From Planctomycetota bacterium (GTDB lineage: Bacteria > Planctomycetota > Phycisphaerae > WQYP01), in NCBI GenBank assembly GCA_021851715.1, contig JAJZCR010000027.1:1-43055 (forward strand): a stretch of 43,055 nucleotides of DNA, read 5' to 3'. The notes beneath the pieces are model-generated. The model searched no databases and had not been told where the DNA came from. It worked only from the letters and a program-made list of their open reading frames with translations. Positions within the stretch are counted from its first letter, which is position 1. Each line of letters begins with the position of its first letter. The position numbers and the translations under genes were made by a program. This document shows positions 27,379-36,171 of this stretch, piece by piece.

Positions 27379-28368
27379 ATGAGCACCCTGTTTAAAAGCA
27401 TTTTTGACTCACGCCGGCCGCGTGCCCGCCGGGTAGCGAGTGCGGCTGTCGCGGGCTTAGTCGGCTGGGCCATGGGCCACAGCGCGGCGGTACACGCTGT
27501 GATCTTGGCCTCTGATAACGCCGCCAATACCGCCTATTCCGGTGGCGCCTGGGCCAACGGCAGCAACGGCGGCACCGGCTTTAGCCAATGGTTTCAGGGG
27601 CCGACCGGTTCCGGTGTTAACCAGGCGGCCACGTGGGGATTCACCACCGCAACAGCCTCCACGGTGTTTGGCACCTATGCTACTCCGAACATTGACACCA
27701 ATGGTGTATCTTGGAGCATGGGAGCCTACAACGGCACCAGCAGCGACCCGGCTGGTCCGGGCGCTTACCGCGATTTGAATACCTCGCTGCAGGTCGGCCA
27801 AACCCTGCAATTAAGCATGGCCACCGGCTACATGAGCAACCCTGGCCAGGAAGGGTTTCAGATTCAAAACTTTAACTCCACCACTGGTTACGGAACCCCG
27901 TTGTTTCAGATTGCCGCGGCAGGTTCGGGCAGTTATTACGTTTTCAGTTACGGCGGTTACACCTCGCCCACCACGGGGTTCGCTGATTCGCAATTGACCG
28001 GAATTGCCTCCGCCCATACTGGCGTCACCACCCCCAACAATGGTAACGGCATCACGGTAGCTTTTACGCTGGAATCGCCAACGTCATTTAATCTGACGAT
28101 TACTCCGCTGGCAGATCCTTCGGCAGCGGAAACGTTTACCAATCTCACCCTGACCAATTTGCCGGTAAACCAGTTGTTTTTATATAACGATAACTTAGGT
28201 TTGGCCGCCCAGTACGCCTATTTTAATAATCTGGAAGTTACCGCCACGCCGGAACCGGCACCGGCGGCGATGGTTCTAGGCGGAGTGGCGATGCTGGCGC
28301 TGATGCGGCGACGTAAATTCGGGGCCAAAGCGGCACTATCTGGACGCGACAAAATTCAGGGCACCTAA
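27379..28368 (+). CDS. PEP-CTERM protein, second of a tandem pair
   Basis: The 329-residue exported protein has an arginine-rich N-terminus, then a signal stretch (VASAAVAGLVGWAMGHSAAVHA). It ends in ATPEPAPAAMVLGGVAMLALMRRRK, a PEP-CTERM signal. The mature part begins ILASDNAANTAYSGG...GGTGFSQW and matches the start of the preceding protein. The final ~15 residues after MRRRK form a short tail that is unusual for this signal. GGAG lies upstream of ATG 27379. It is part of the O2-driven cluster and precedes the amylase gene by 63 bases. No enzymatic motif is seen. Confidence 0.8.
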   Translation: MSTLFKSIFDSRRPRARRVASAAVAGLVGWAMGHSAAVHAVILASDNAANTAYSGGAWANGSNGGTGFSQWFQGPTGSGVNQAATWGFTTATASTVFGTYATPNIDTNGVSWSMGAYNGTSSDPAGPGAYRDLNTSLQVGQTLQLSMATGYMSNPGQEGFQIQNFNSTTGYGTPLFQIAAAGSGSYYVFSYGGYTSPTTGFADSQLTGIASAHTGVTTPNNGNGITVAFTLESPTSFNLTITPLADPSAAETFTNLTLTNLPVNQLFLYNDNLGLAAQYAYFNNLEVTATPEPAPAAMVLGGVAMLALMRRRKFGAKAALSGRDKIQGT

Positions 28369-28431
28369 GCACATGGCCGGTGCCTCGGCGGAATTACGTG
28401 CCCGAGACCTGGGTTAAAAAGGGATAACACC

Positions 28432-31400
28432 ATGGAACCGACGAGTAACAATGTGGCAAGTTCCACCCGGCAGCGACGCAACATGGTTCTGCGGGCGTGC
28501 CGCGTAGTGGCCTGCGGGATCGCCGCTGGTGCAGTCATCAGCCTGTACCGACCCGCTGCGGCCCAGGTTTATGGCACACCGTATTCACCGCCGACCATTC
28601 TCGATGCCTTCGGTATGCCTTGGACCAATCTTACTGCCCGTATGCCTGATGTTTTCGGAGCCGGTTACGGGGCCATTCTCACCCCGCCGCCCACCCGTGC
28701 CGACAGCGGCAACGGTTCGGTGGGCTATGACATTTATAACCGCTTCGACCTGGGCAGCCCCGGCGACCCGACCGCCTACGGCACGCTTTCCGGTTACGAG
28801 CAGCTTATTGCCGCCACACACCAAATGGGTGGATACATTTACGTTGATTATTCCATGGGGCACAATGGCTTTTCCAATTCCGCCTCGGTCGATGGTAATG
28901 GCAATTCGTTTGTCAATGCCGGAGGCTACCCCGGCTTTGTTACCGAATATCCAGGAAATTCCTACCTGAACCCCGGCACTCCCGCCAATATCGACGGCGA
29001 TTTTAACGGCGCTTATGCCCCAAATGTGGAAGAAGCCCGGCTGGCCGGCCTTGTCAATGTGAATTTCAACACCGATTATCAATACATTCGCAGCCCTACC
29101 ACCGCGGGCGATCCCGCCAATATTCCCGGTGGAACCACTCCGGCCTTTGGCCGCCTGGCCAATGTGCCCATGCCGGTGAACCAGCAGTTTTACCCCAATC
29201 CGAGCAGCCAACCGATTTTTATTTACAACCCGCAAACGGGCCAGGGCAATATTCAGGTCAATTCCTTTACGCCTTCCAATCCCATGGCCGGTTCGCCCAC
29301 CGCGGAAAATGTCACCGGTTATGAAATGCGCAATATCCAGTGGTTTGTGCAAACTCTGGGGGTTGATGGCTTCCGGCTCGATGCCACCAAAAATATGGAA
29401 TGGCAAACCGCCCTGCCTTATTTCAATCAGGCCGTTTACCGGGCCTCGCCGCGGACCTACCTCAATGGCGTGCAGGAAACCATTTTTTCGTTCCAGGAAT
29501 ATTATGATGGCAATCCCGCCAACGTTTTTCCAGTGATCCAGAAAAGCCCCATGAACCCGGACGGCGCTCCCGCCGGAAACATCGGCACCGTGCAGCCCAA
29601 CTTGGATGCCTTGGATTTTCCATTGTTCTTCTCCCTGCAACAAAACCTCACCGGCAATGGGTTTACCAACAGTTGGTACAACGTCAGCGACGGGCTGGAC
29701 CCCAACCATACAGGCAACACCGGCGTGCGATTCGTGCAAAGCCAGGACAATGGCGCTCCCTATCTGGCCAATGTGGCCGCCGCTTATACCCTGATGATGC
29801 CCGGCCAATGCATTGTGTACTACAACGGCAACCTGACGCCTTATGACACCGGCACGCAGACCTTCCCGCAAAATGGCCGCGGCGATGCCCTGGGCGGCGT
29901 GTACGGCAACACCATGGCCAATAATTCTTTAAGCACGTACAACGCTGGCTCGAACACCATGACCGTAACCCACAACAACGAAATCAGCGGTCTGGTGGAT
30001 ATCCGCAACCGCTATTCCAGCGGCGGCTACATTCAGCGCTACATCACCCAGAACAATCTGGCGTTTGAACGCAATGATTCCGCCCTGGTGCTGCTGAACA
30101 ACCAAACCGGCGGCATCTCCGGCACGGCCAGCATTCAGACGAATTTCAACTCCTACAACGTACCCTACCTGGTGGAGCTTACCGGCAACGCCGCCGCCCA
30201 GGGTCTGCCGCAGGTGCTGCAGGTTTATTCCAACGGCGTGGTTAACGTAACTTTTCCCAACAATGGCTACAACAACAGCACCGGCGGCGGTGACCTGATC
30301 TACGGCCCGGCGACACCCGAGGGCACGCTGACGATTACCAATGTCGCCGGCCAAATCGCCGGTACCACTCCCACCACCAGCACCCCCAACTTGCCCCAGG
30401 CCAATGGGCAGGATGTTATCAGCAACGTGGCGGTTGTTAAAGGTTCGCAATTTCAGATCCAACTGCAAACCCAAAAAGTCTATCTTCTGGGCCAGCAGAA
30501 TTTATTTGACTACAACGCCGGCGGCGACAGCGCCATCTTTAAAATTGACGGTGGCACACCAGTCAATGGCCAGCAGTTTGTCAGCACTCAGCCAAACACC
30601 ATCGCCTACGGTTTCATCCCTTTTCAAACCGGCAGTCCGCTGGCCCCGCAAAATGGAACCGCGCCGGGCACCGGCCTTTATACCGAAACCATCAATACCA
30701 GTGATCTCTCGCAAGGCTATCATTACCTCACCGTGATCGCTTTCCGCACACGCCATACGCCCGGTGCTCCACCCGTGTACACCGACTGGACCCAAACTAT
30801 TTATGTGGATACCGCCCCGTCGGTATCGGCCATTATGAGCTTTAACGCCACTGTGCCCGGTATCAATCAGAACCGCACCCTGACGGTGGAAAATGTGGAC
30901 AGCCTGGCCAACAACATCAACGTACTCTTTGATCTGCCCGCCGCGGATACCGCCAGCCAGATTCTCTCCATTCTCAACAGTTCCACGCAGGCCAACCAAA
31001 TTGATACCAATTTGTGGACCATCAATGCCAACGGCCTTACCAGCGGCAACCATGTCGCCACCGTCGTGACATTCAAGCCGGATGGCACCTACAATATCCA
31101 ACGTTTTGCCGGTCTATATACCTCCACCATTTTTGGTGCGGGGCTGGGTGATTTGAATTTCGACGGCCAATACAACCTGGCCGATGTTCAGACCATGGCC
31201 CAGTTGCTGGCCAGCAACAACACAGAATTCAATCCGGCGGCAGATTTTCTGGGTACCGGCGTTATTACACCGCAAGATTTAATTCCTTTTGGCCAAAAGC
31301 TTCAGGCGGAAGGTGCAAACAGCGCCACCATGGCGGCGTACCAGGCCCTTTACGACCAGTATTTCGGCAGCAGCATTTCTTCGACGATCGCCAATACGTT

Positions 31401-31518
31401 TGCGGCAGATAACCTGCTTTCGACTCAGACCACGCCGGAGCCATCGGCGGCGTGGCTGTTGCTGGGTGGATTACCACTGATTTTGAAGCGCCGCCGTGGA
31501 GCGATGCGGATTAATTAA
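28432..31518 (+). CDS. GH13 alpha-amylase with dockerin-like module and PEP-CTERM signal
   Basis: The 1028-residue extracellular amylase has a signal peptide ending near PAAAQ. The barrel includes GYGAILTPPP, region I YIYVDYSMGHNG, region II GFRLDATKNM (nucleophile D317), region III FSFQEYYDG (E356) and region IV FVQSQDNG (D439). The usual region IV His is Gln (Q438), as in the GH13 lipoprotein. Beta-sandwich domains follow at about 560-900. A dockerin-type calcium repeat GDLNFDGQYNLADVQ starts near 906, with a weaker second repeat (DFLGTGVITPQDL). The protein ends in TTPEPSAAWLLLGG...KRRRG. It should hydrolyse alpha-1,4-glucans at the cell surface. It is the last gene of the O2 cluster. Confidence 0.85.
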   Translation: MEPTSNNVASSTRQRRNMVLRACRVVACGIAAGAVISLYRPAAAQVYGTPYSPPTILDAFGMPWTNLTARMPDVFGAGYGAILTPPPTRADSGNGSVGYDIYNRFDLGSPGDPTAYGTLSGYEQLIAATHQMGGYIYVDYSMGHNGFSNSASVDGNGNSFVNAGGYPGFVTEYPGNSYLNPGTPANIDGDFNGAYAPNVEEARLAGLVNVNFNTDYQYIRSPTTAGDPANIPGGTTPAFGRLANVPMPVNQQFYPNPSSQPIFIYNPQTGQGNIQVNSFTPSNPMAGSPTAENVTGYEMRNIQWFVQTLGVDGFRLDATKNMEWQTALPYFNQAVYRASPRTYLNGVQETIFSFQEYYDGNPANVFPVIQKSPMNPDGAPAGNIGTVQPNLDALDFPLFFSLQQNLTGNGFTNSWYNVSDGLDPNHTGNTGVRFVQSQDNGAPYLANVAAAYTLMMPGQCIVYYNGNLTPYDTGTQTFPQNGRGDALGGVYGNTMANNSLSTYNAGSNTMTVTHNNEISGLVDIRNRYSSGGYIQRYITQNNLAFERNDSALVLLNNQTGGISGTASIQTNFNSYNVPYLVELTGNAAAQGLPQVLQVYSNGVVNVTFPNNGYNNSTGGGDLIYGPATPEGTLTITNVAGQIAGTTPTTSTPNLPQANGQDVISNVAVVKGSQFQIQLQTQKVYLLGQQNLFDYNAGGDSAIFKIDGGTPVNGQQFVSTQPNTIAYGFIPFQTGSPLAPQNGTAPGTGLYTETINTSDLSQGYHYLTVIAFRTRHTPGAPPVYTDWTQTIYVDTAPSVSAIMSFNATVPGINQNRTLTVENVDSLANNINVLFDLPAADTASQILSILNSSTQANQIDTNLWTINANGLTSGNHVATVVTFKPDGTYNIQRFAGLYTSTIFGAGLGDLNFDGQYNLADVQTMAQLLASNNTEFNPAADFLGTGVITPQDLIPFGQKLQAEGANSATMAAYQALYDQYFGSSISSTIANTFAADNLLSTQTTPEPSAAWLLLGGLPLILKRRRGAMRIN

Positions 31519-31616
31519 ATGGTGGCGAGAATTGTTGGCGGCAGGGTGAATGAAGGCCCAGACCGCCCGAAATCGGATCAGAGGGTGCCAAAATGAACGC
31601 GAAGACATGGCCGCAC

Positions 31617-31647
31617 TTGACAAACTAGTTTAACCGGTTAAACTAGT
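31617..31647 (+). promoter_or_regulatory. operator-promoter O3 (24-bp perfect palindrome)
   Basis: TTGACA (31617-31622), a 16-base spacer and TAAACT (31639-31644) are overlapped by a perfect 24-bp palindrome (31624-31647) centred on AACCGGTT and ending in ACT/AGT. It is the longest of the three operator copies. It lies 45 bases before the pilin-like gene. Confidence 0.75.
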
Positions 31648-31692
31648 GCTTGTCGCCATGTTTCGGGTCTGCTCTTACAAGGAGTGTTGATC

Positions 31693-32796
31693 ATGATTAG
31701 CAGGCAATTATCTGGGCGTCGGTGGCCATCCTTAAAACAAGGATCCGCTGTGGTTACTAAAAAGGGATTCACTCTCATTGAGTTATTGGTGGTGATTTCC
31801 ATCATCGCCATTCTCATCGCCCTGCTGCTGCCGGCCCTGGCCGCCGCCCGGCAGGAGGCGGATTCGGTCCTGTGCCTTTCCAACGTTCGGCAAATGGCCC
31901 TGGGTGCCATCGAATTTACCCAAGACCATCAGGGCCTTTTTCAGGCGGATACCGACACCAACATCGTTACCGCCTACGTAGATCCCAACCACCAGCTTTT
32001 CGCTTATCGCTCAACCTCGTCGGGAACGTATCTCCTGGATTGGGCCAGTGCGTTAATTCCTTACATGGGCGGTAGCGGCAACCAGAACTTCGTAGGTATG
32101 GCCACCAGCGGTAATCCCGGCAGCTACTACGCCCCCGGAAGTTACCCCAAGGTATTTTTGTGCCCCAGTGACCCCACCTTAAACGACACGTGGCCGGGCT
32201 ACGCGCTCATTAACAATGTCATCAATCCTTCCGGAGATACCGGCGACGGAACATATGCTTATTTCCCTGTATCGTACGGCGTCAATGCGGATATCTGCTC
32301 CATTGTTGATCCCGTCAACGGCAACGACTTCAACCAAGGCTCCACCATGGACGTGGCCAATGGCCCGGCTGGTGTCGGCGGAGGTCAGCCGCTGGGGTGC
32401 AGACTCGCGCGGGTTCTATCGCCCAGCACCACGTTGCTTTTCGCCGACTGCGGTACCCGGCCCACGCAGCCGGAAGCCGTACCTGGAGCAGCGCTGAATT
32501 ATAACGACGGCCTGTATTACACCACCAACTATGACGTGTACGCCGGCATTCCCGGCAGCTTTCCCGCCAATACCATCAATACCCTGGAAGGTATCGCCCT
32601 GACGCCGTGGCTGCGTGATCGCATTCCCATTGCTGGCAATCTGATGCCGTCCAATATCAACGCCAGCCCCCAGCAGCCGGAAAACACCATGGACCGCCAC
32701 GGCGATCACATCAATGTATCGTTCTGTGATGGCCATGCGGAAGCAGTTAACGTTTCGCAGTTTGCTAACGTCAACGTATCACCTTATGGCCGGTAA
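31693..32796 (+). CDS. type IV pilin-like protein (prepilin cleavage/methylation, DUF1559-like)
   Basis: The 367-residue protein has a prepilin motif [19 protein letters not shown] (cleavage after G, mature Phe, Glu at +5), so it should be processed by a prepilin peptidase and held by its N-terminal helix. The C-terminus has [20 protein letters not shown], resembling the H-X9-DG motif of planctomycete DUF1559 proteins. These are abundant and of unknown function. ATG 31693 has AAGGAG 8 bases upstream. It is driven by operator-promoter O3, so it is likely co-regulated with the amylase cluster. No assembly ATPase or prepilin peptidase is nearby. Confidence 0.82.
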   Translation: MISRQLSGRRWPSLKQGSAVVTKKGFTLIELLVVISIIAILIALLLPALAAARQEADSVLCLSNVRQMALGAIEFTQDHQGLFQADTDTNIVTAYVDPNHQLFAYRSTSSGTYLLDWASALIPYMGGSGNQNFVGMATSGNPGSYYAPGSYPKVFLCPSDPTLNDTWPGYALINNVINPSGDTGDGTYAYFPVSYGVNADICSIVDPVNGNDFNQGSTMDVANGPAGVGGGQPLGCRLARVLSPSTTLLFADCGTRPTQPEAVPGAALNYNDGLYYTTNYDVYAGIPGSFPANTINTLEGIALTPWLRDRIPIAGNLMPSNINASPQQPENTMDRHGDHINVSFCDGHAEAVNVSQFANVNVSPYGR

Positions 32797-32956
32797 TAGT
32801 GTGAGTGGTCAGTCAGCAGCAATTTGATTACCATGTAGAGAGCTTTACACCACCCTGTGGTCGATGGCGTTCTTGTCAACGGGCATTCAAGCCTGAAAAG
32901 ACGGCCAGGGGATGAGTGATGATCTACATTCGGCGGCACCAAAAGAGGAACCCAGT

Positions 32957-34684
32957 ATGACGCATGCATTGTCGAGCGCTCATCTTGCAACCGCAATACC
33001 CCATCTGGCCGCCACCTTGGGCGGGCCGGTTTTGAAGGCCCACCCCATCGATTACGTCATCATGGGTGTTTACTTGGTGTTTGTCATTGCCATCGGGGTC
33101 ATTACCGGGCGGGGGCATCAAACCAGCGAAGACTTTTTTCTTTCAGGCAGGCGCATCCCGGCATGGATTACCGGGCTGGCGTTTATTTCCGCCAATCTGG
33201 GGGCGTTGGAAGTGCTGGGCATGGCCAGTCAAGGCTATGAATACGGCATGATGACCGCCAATTTTTATTGGGTGGGAGCAATTCCCGCCATGGTGTTTCT
33301 GGGCATCTTTATGATGCCGTTTTATTATGGAAGCAAGGTTCGGAGCGTGCCTGAATACCTTAAAAAACGCTATAACGAAGGCACACGATTCATCAATGCC
33401 CTGGTATTTGCTGCGTCCACGCCGGTACTTTCCGGCGTAAGCATGTACGGCATGGGTCTGGTTTTTCACGACCTGCTCGGATGGAACCTGAGCGCGTGCA
33501 TATGGGTCTCCGCTGCGGTGGTCGTGGCATACACGGCCATGGGTGGGTTAACCGCCAGCATTTATAATGAAGTGTTGCAGTTTTTTCTAATCGTGCTGGG
33601 CATACTGCCCATGATTTTTATAGGCATCAAGGCCAACGGCGGGTGGCATCACTTTGTGGAGGTCATCCAAACAACGCATCCCGGCTACATGGATACATGG
33701 AAGGGAACCGCAACCGCTGCTGGTAACCCCATGAAGATAGATTGGATGGGCTTAGTGCTTGGCTTGGGGTTTGTACTCTCCTTCGCATATTGGTGTACCG
33801 ACTTTCTGGTGGTGCAGCGGGCTTTGGCGGCTAAAGACATGAACGCCGCCCGCCGGACCCCATTAATCGCCGCCATCCCAAAAATGTTTTTCCCGTTCAT
33901 TGTCATTCTTCCCGGACTGCTGGCGCTGCCGCTGATTCCAGGCCTGATCGGTGGAGACGCTCACCCCGCCCACAGCTATAACAACGTGATGCCGTTGATG
34001 ATGGCCAAGTTTTACCCCACCGGTCTATTGGGACTTGGGTTAACGGCGCTTTTGGCATCATTCATGTCCGGCATGGCCGGCAATATCACCGCTTTTAACA
34101 CAGTCTTCACTTACGACATCTACGGAGCGTATCTGGTGAAGGATAAATCCGATCGCCATTACCTCTGGGTGGGGCGCATCATTACCATCCTGGGCGTTAT
34201 ACTTAGCGTAGGAACCGCCTACTGGGCGGGGTCCGACAAAAGCATTATGGACTTTACGCAAACGATCTTTGGCTTTGTTAACGCCCCGTTACTGGCGATT
34301 TTTCTGATGGGTATGTTTTCCAGGCGCACCACGCCATGGGGCGGTTTCTGGGGGTTAGTGGTCGGCGTGCTGGCAGCGGTTGGTCTGTGGGCATGCTCCC
34401 ATTTTCAGCACACGCTCTTTCCGCATAGTGATTTCCTTAAATTTAATTCGCCGCAGGCCGGCAATTTCTGGCGTGCCTTTTGGGCTTTCGCCTGTGGCTC
34501 GGCGGCAACTTGGCTAGTCAGCCGCGTCACCGCTAAAAAGCCACGGGAAGGCATGGTGGGGTTGGTGTACCAACTGACTCCAAAACCGCCGGAAGACCCG
34601 GCCCTACCGTTCTGGAAACGCCCCGTTTTCCTTGGTATCGTGATATTGCTGGCCACGGCCATTCTCAACTTCCTGTTTTGGTAG
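32957..34684 (+). CDS. sodium:solute symporter (SSS family), probable sugar uptake
   Basis: The 575-residue integral membrane protein has about 13-14 hydrophobic segments. It shows typical SSS/SGLT wording: DYVIMGVYLVFVIAIG, SEDFFLSGRRIPAWITGLAFISANLGALEVLGMA, YYGSKVRSVPEYLKKRYN and a long helical C-terminal part. Such carriers import sugars or other small solutes with Na+. The nearby glycosidases point to glucose or maltose, which is inference. ATG 32957 has AGAGGA 8 bases upstream; ATG 32912 is an alternative. No TTTAACCGGTTAAA site precedes it, so control may come by read-through from O3. A hairpin (34699-34721) and the next small gene follow. Confidence 0.88.
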   Translation: MTHALSSAHLATAIPHLAATLGGPVLKAHPIDYVIMGVYLVFVIAIGVITGRGHQTSEDFFLSGRRIPAWITGLAFISANLGALEVLGMASQGYEYGMMTANFYWVGAIPAMVFLGIFMMPFYYGSKVRSVPEYLKKRYNEGTRFINALVFAASTPVLSGVSMYGMGLVFHDLLGWNLSACIWVSAAVVVAYTAMGGLTASIYNEVLQFFLIVLGILPMIFIGIKANGGWHHFVEVIQTTHPGYMDTWKGTATAAGNPMKIDWMGLVLGLGFVLSFAYWCTDFLVVQRALAAKDMNAARRTPLIAAIPKMFFPFIVILPGLLALPLIPGLIGGDAHPAHSYNNVMPLMMAKFYPTGLLGLGLTALLASFMSGMAGNITAFNTVFTYDIYGAYLVKDKSDRHYLWVGRIITILGVILSVGTAYWAGSDKSIMDFTQTIFGFVNAPLLAIFLMGMFSRRTTPWGGFWGLVVGVLAAVGLWACSHFQHTLFPHSDFLKFNSPQAGNFWRAFWAFACGSAATWLVSRVTAKKPREGMVGLVYQLTPKPPEDPALPFWKRPVFLGIVILLATAILNFLFW

Positions 34685-34744
34685 CCCCTTGGCTTCAGGC
34701 AGCGGCGGCAATAGGCGCTGCGGCCGTATTAAGGAGACCATTCG

Positions 34745-34975
34745 ATGATTGATTTACGTCTGCCTGTGGGCATCTTTTTTGTGCTCGTCGGAGCCATTTT
34801 GTCAGTCTATGGTTATTTCCATCCGACCCTCGTGCAGGGCTACAATGTGAACTTGGACTGGGGATTGTTGATTTTCATTTTTGGCTCGCTGATGACTGTT
34901 TTCGGCATACTCGCCCAACGTCGGCCTGCAGAACCGGAGCCGCAGCCAACAGATCTCCCCGCAGCCAAACCGTAG
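34745..34975 (+). CDS. small two-helix membrane protein next to the symporter
   Basis: The 76-residue protein has two hydrophobic helices (LPVGIFFVLVGAILSVYGYF and WGLLIFIFGSLMTVFGIL) separated by a short loop. It ends in a Pro/Glu-rich tail that is probably cytoplasmic. AAGGAG precedes ATG 34745. The gene is 60 bases after the symporter on the same strand. Its position suggests an accessory subunit of the carrier, which is inferred from context and not from a family match. Confidence 0.7.
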   Translation: MIDLRLPVGIFFVLVGAILSVYGYFHPTLVQGYNVNLDWGLLIFIFGSLMTVFGILAQRRPAEPEPQPTDLPAAKP

Positions 34976-35070
34976 CGGCGACCGAGGCTGGCAACCAACA
35001 CGCCAAACAACCGGCGGTCCGGATTTTATGACACTGGCAAGGGTGCGTTGAATCGTATATCGTTAGCCCC

Positions 35071-36096
35071 ATGCGAAAGGTCAAAAAAACAACCTCCCAT
35101 TCCGATGCCAGCCTGCTGGAAGATGCCCGGCAAATCATAAAATCCGAAGCGCAGAGTCTTCTGGCCATCGCGGGACGCATGGATCCAGCCCTCGTGCGGG
35201 CCATGCATCTTATTCATGACCATATTGGGCCGGATTCCGCCGGGGTACTGGTGGTCAGCGGCGTCGGAAAATCGGGACTGGTGGGTCAGCGCATCAGTGC
35301 CAGCTTTGCCAGCACCGGCACGCCCTCGCATTTTCTTCATCCCGTGGAAGCCCTCCATGGAGATCTGGGCCGGGTACGCCGGCAGGATTTGGCCTTGCTG
35401 CTTTCTTATGGTGGAGAAACGGATGAATTAATCCGCCTGATGGATCATTTAAAACGCATGCGCGTGCCCACCATCGCCATCACCAGTCAGGCGTCAAGCT
35501 CTCTGGGACGACTGGGGGATATCTGCATCGGCTTGGGTTCGCTGGAAGAAGCCTGCCCCTTGCGATTGGCTCCCACCACCAGTGTAACGTGCATCAGTGC
35601 CGTTGCCGATGCCCTGGTGCTGGGGGTGATGAGCCTCCGGCATTTTTCGGCGGAAGATTTTGCGGCTTTTCATCCAGCCGGTTCGCTTGGCCGAAAATTG
35701 CTTCGGGTGCGCGATGCGATGAGCTTTGTGGTGGGTAAAAATATATCAGTCGCATCCATGAAATTGACGGTCCGACAAGTACTGGCCCAGGATAAGACCT
35801 TGGGCCGAAGGGCTGGAGCGGTTATTCTGGTGGATCCAAAGGGCGTTTTGGCCGGAATATTCACCGATGGGGATCTTCGCCGCAAGCTTGGACAATATGC
35901 CAACCTGCTGGAAATGCCGATGGCCAAAGTAATGACGGTGAATCCAAAGGCCATCGGACATCAGGCGCTGGCCAGTGAAGCCTTGGCCCTGTTAAACCGC
36001 CACCGGATCGACGAATTACCGGTAGTGGATGAGTCCAACCGCCCGGTCGGGCTTATCGACGTGCAGGATTTGGTGACCCTGCGAGTTTTAGAATAA
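35071..36096 (+). CDS. kdsD: D-arabinose 5-phosphate isomerase (KpsF/GutQ family)
   Basis: This enzyme converts D-ribulose 5-phosphate to D-arabinose 5-phosphate, the first step toward Kdo of lipopolysaccharide. The 341-residue protein has an N-terminal SIS domain (VVSGVGKSGLVGQRISASFASTGTPSHFLHPVEALHGDLG; LSYGGETDEL; LAPTTSV) and two CBS domains from about residue 210 (RDAMSF..., MTVNPKAIG...RIDELPVVDESNRPVGLIDVQDL). This is the full family layout. ATG 35071 has no strong ribosome site. It is followed by kdsC-like and LptC-like genes, as in enterobacteria. This supports an LPS-bearing outer membrane. Confidence 0.92.
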   Translation: MRKVKKTTSHSDASLLEDARQIIKSEAQSLLAIAGRMDPALVRAMHLIHDHIGPDSAGVLVVSGVGKSGLVGQRISASFASTGTPSHFLHPVEALHGDLGRVRRQDLALLLSYGGETDELIRLMDHLKRMRVPTIAITSQASSSLGRLGDICIGLGSLEEACPLRLAPTTSVTCISAVADALVLGVMSLRHFSAEDFAAFHPAGSLGRKLLRVRDAMSFVVGKNISVASMKLTVRQVLAQDKTLGRRAGAVILVDPKGVLAGIFTDGDLRRKLGQYANLLEMPMAKVMTVNPKAIGHQALASEALALLNRHRIDELPVVDESNRPVGLIDVQDLVTLRVLE

Positions 36097-36171
36097 TTGA
36101 AGGTCGCCTCGCGGTGGACGCCACGAGATACGCAGCGACAAAAATGGTCGATGGCAAGTACGGAGTTGTGG

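Noticed and set aside
28585..29871. 428-codon minus-strand frame opposite the amylase
   Set aside because: It lies wholly inside the well-supported amylase gene, has no ribosome site, and its composition reflects the codon pattern of the plus strand.
31593..31620. 9-codon frame ending in the TGA of the O3 TTGACA box, similar to the 8-codon frame before O2
   Set aside because: The shared TGA is built into the word TTGACA, so the match is expected by chance.
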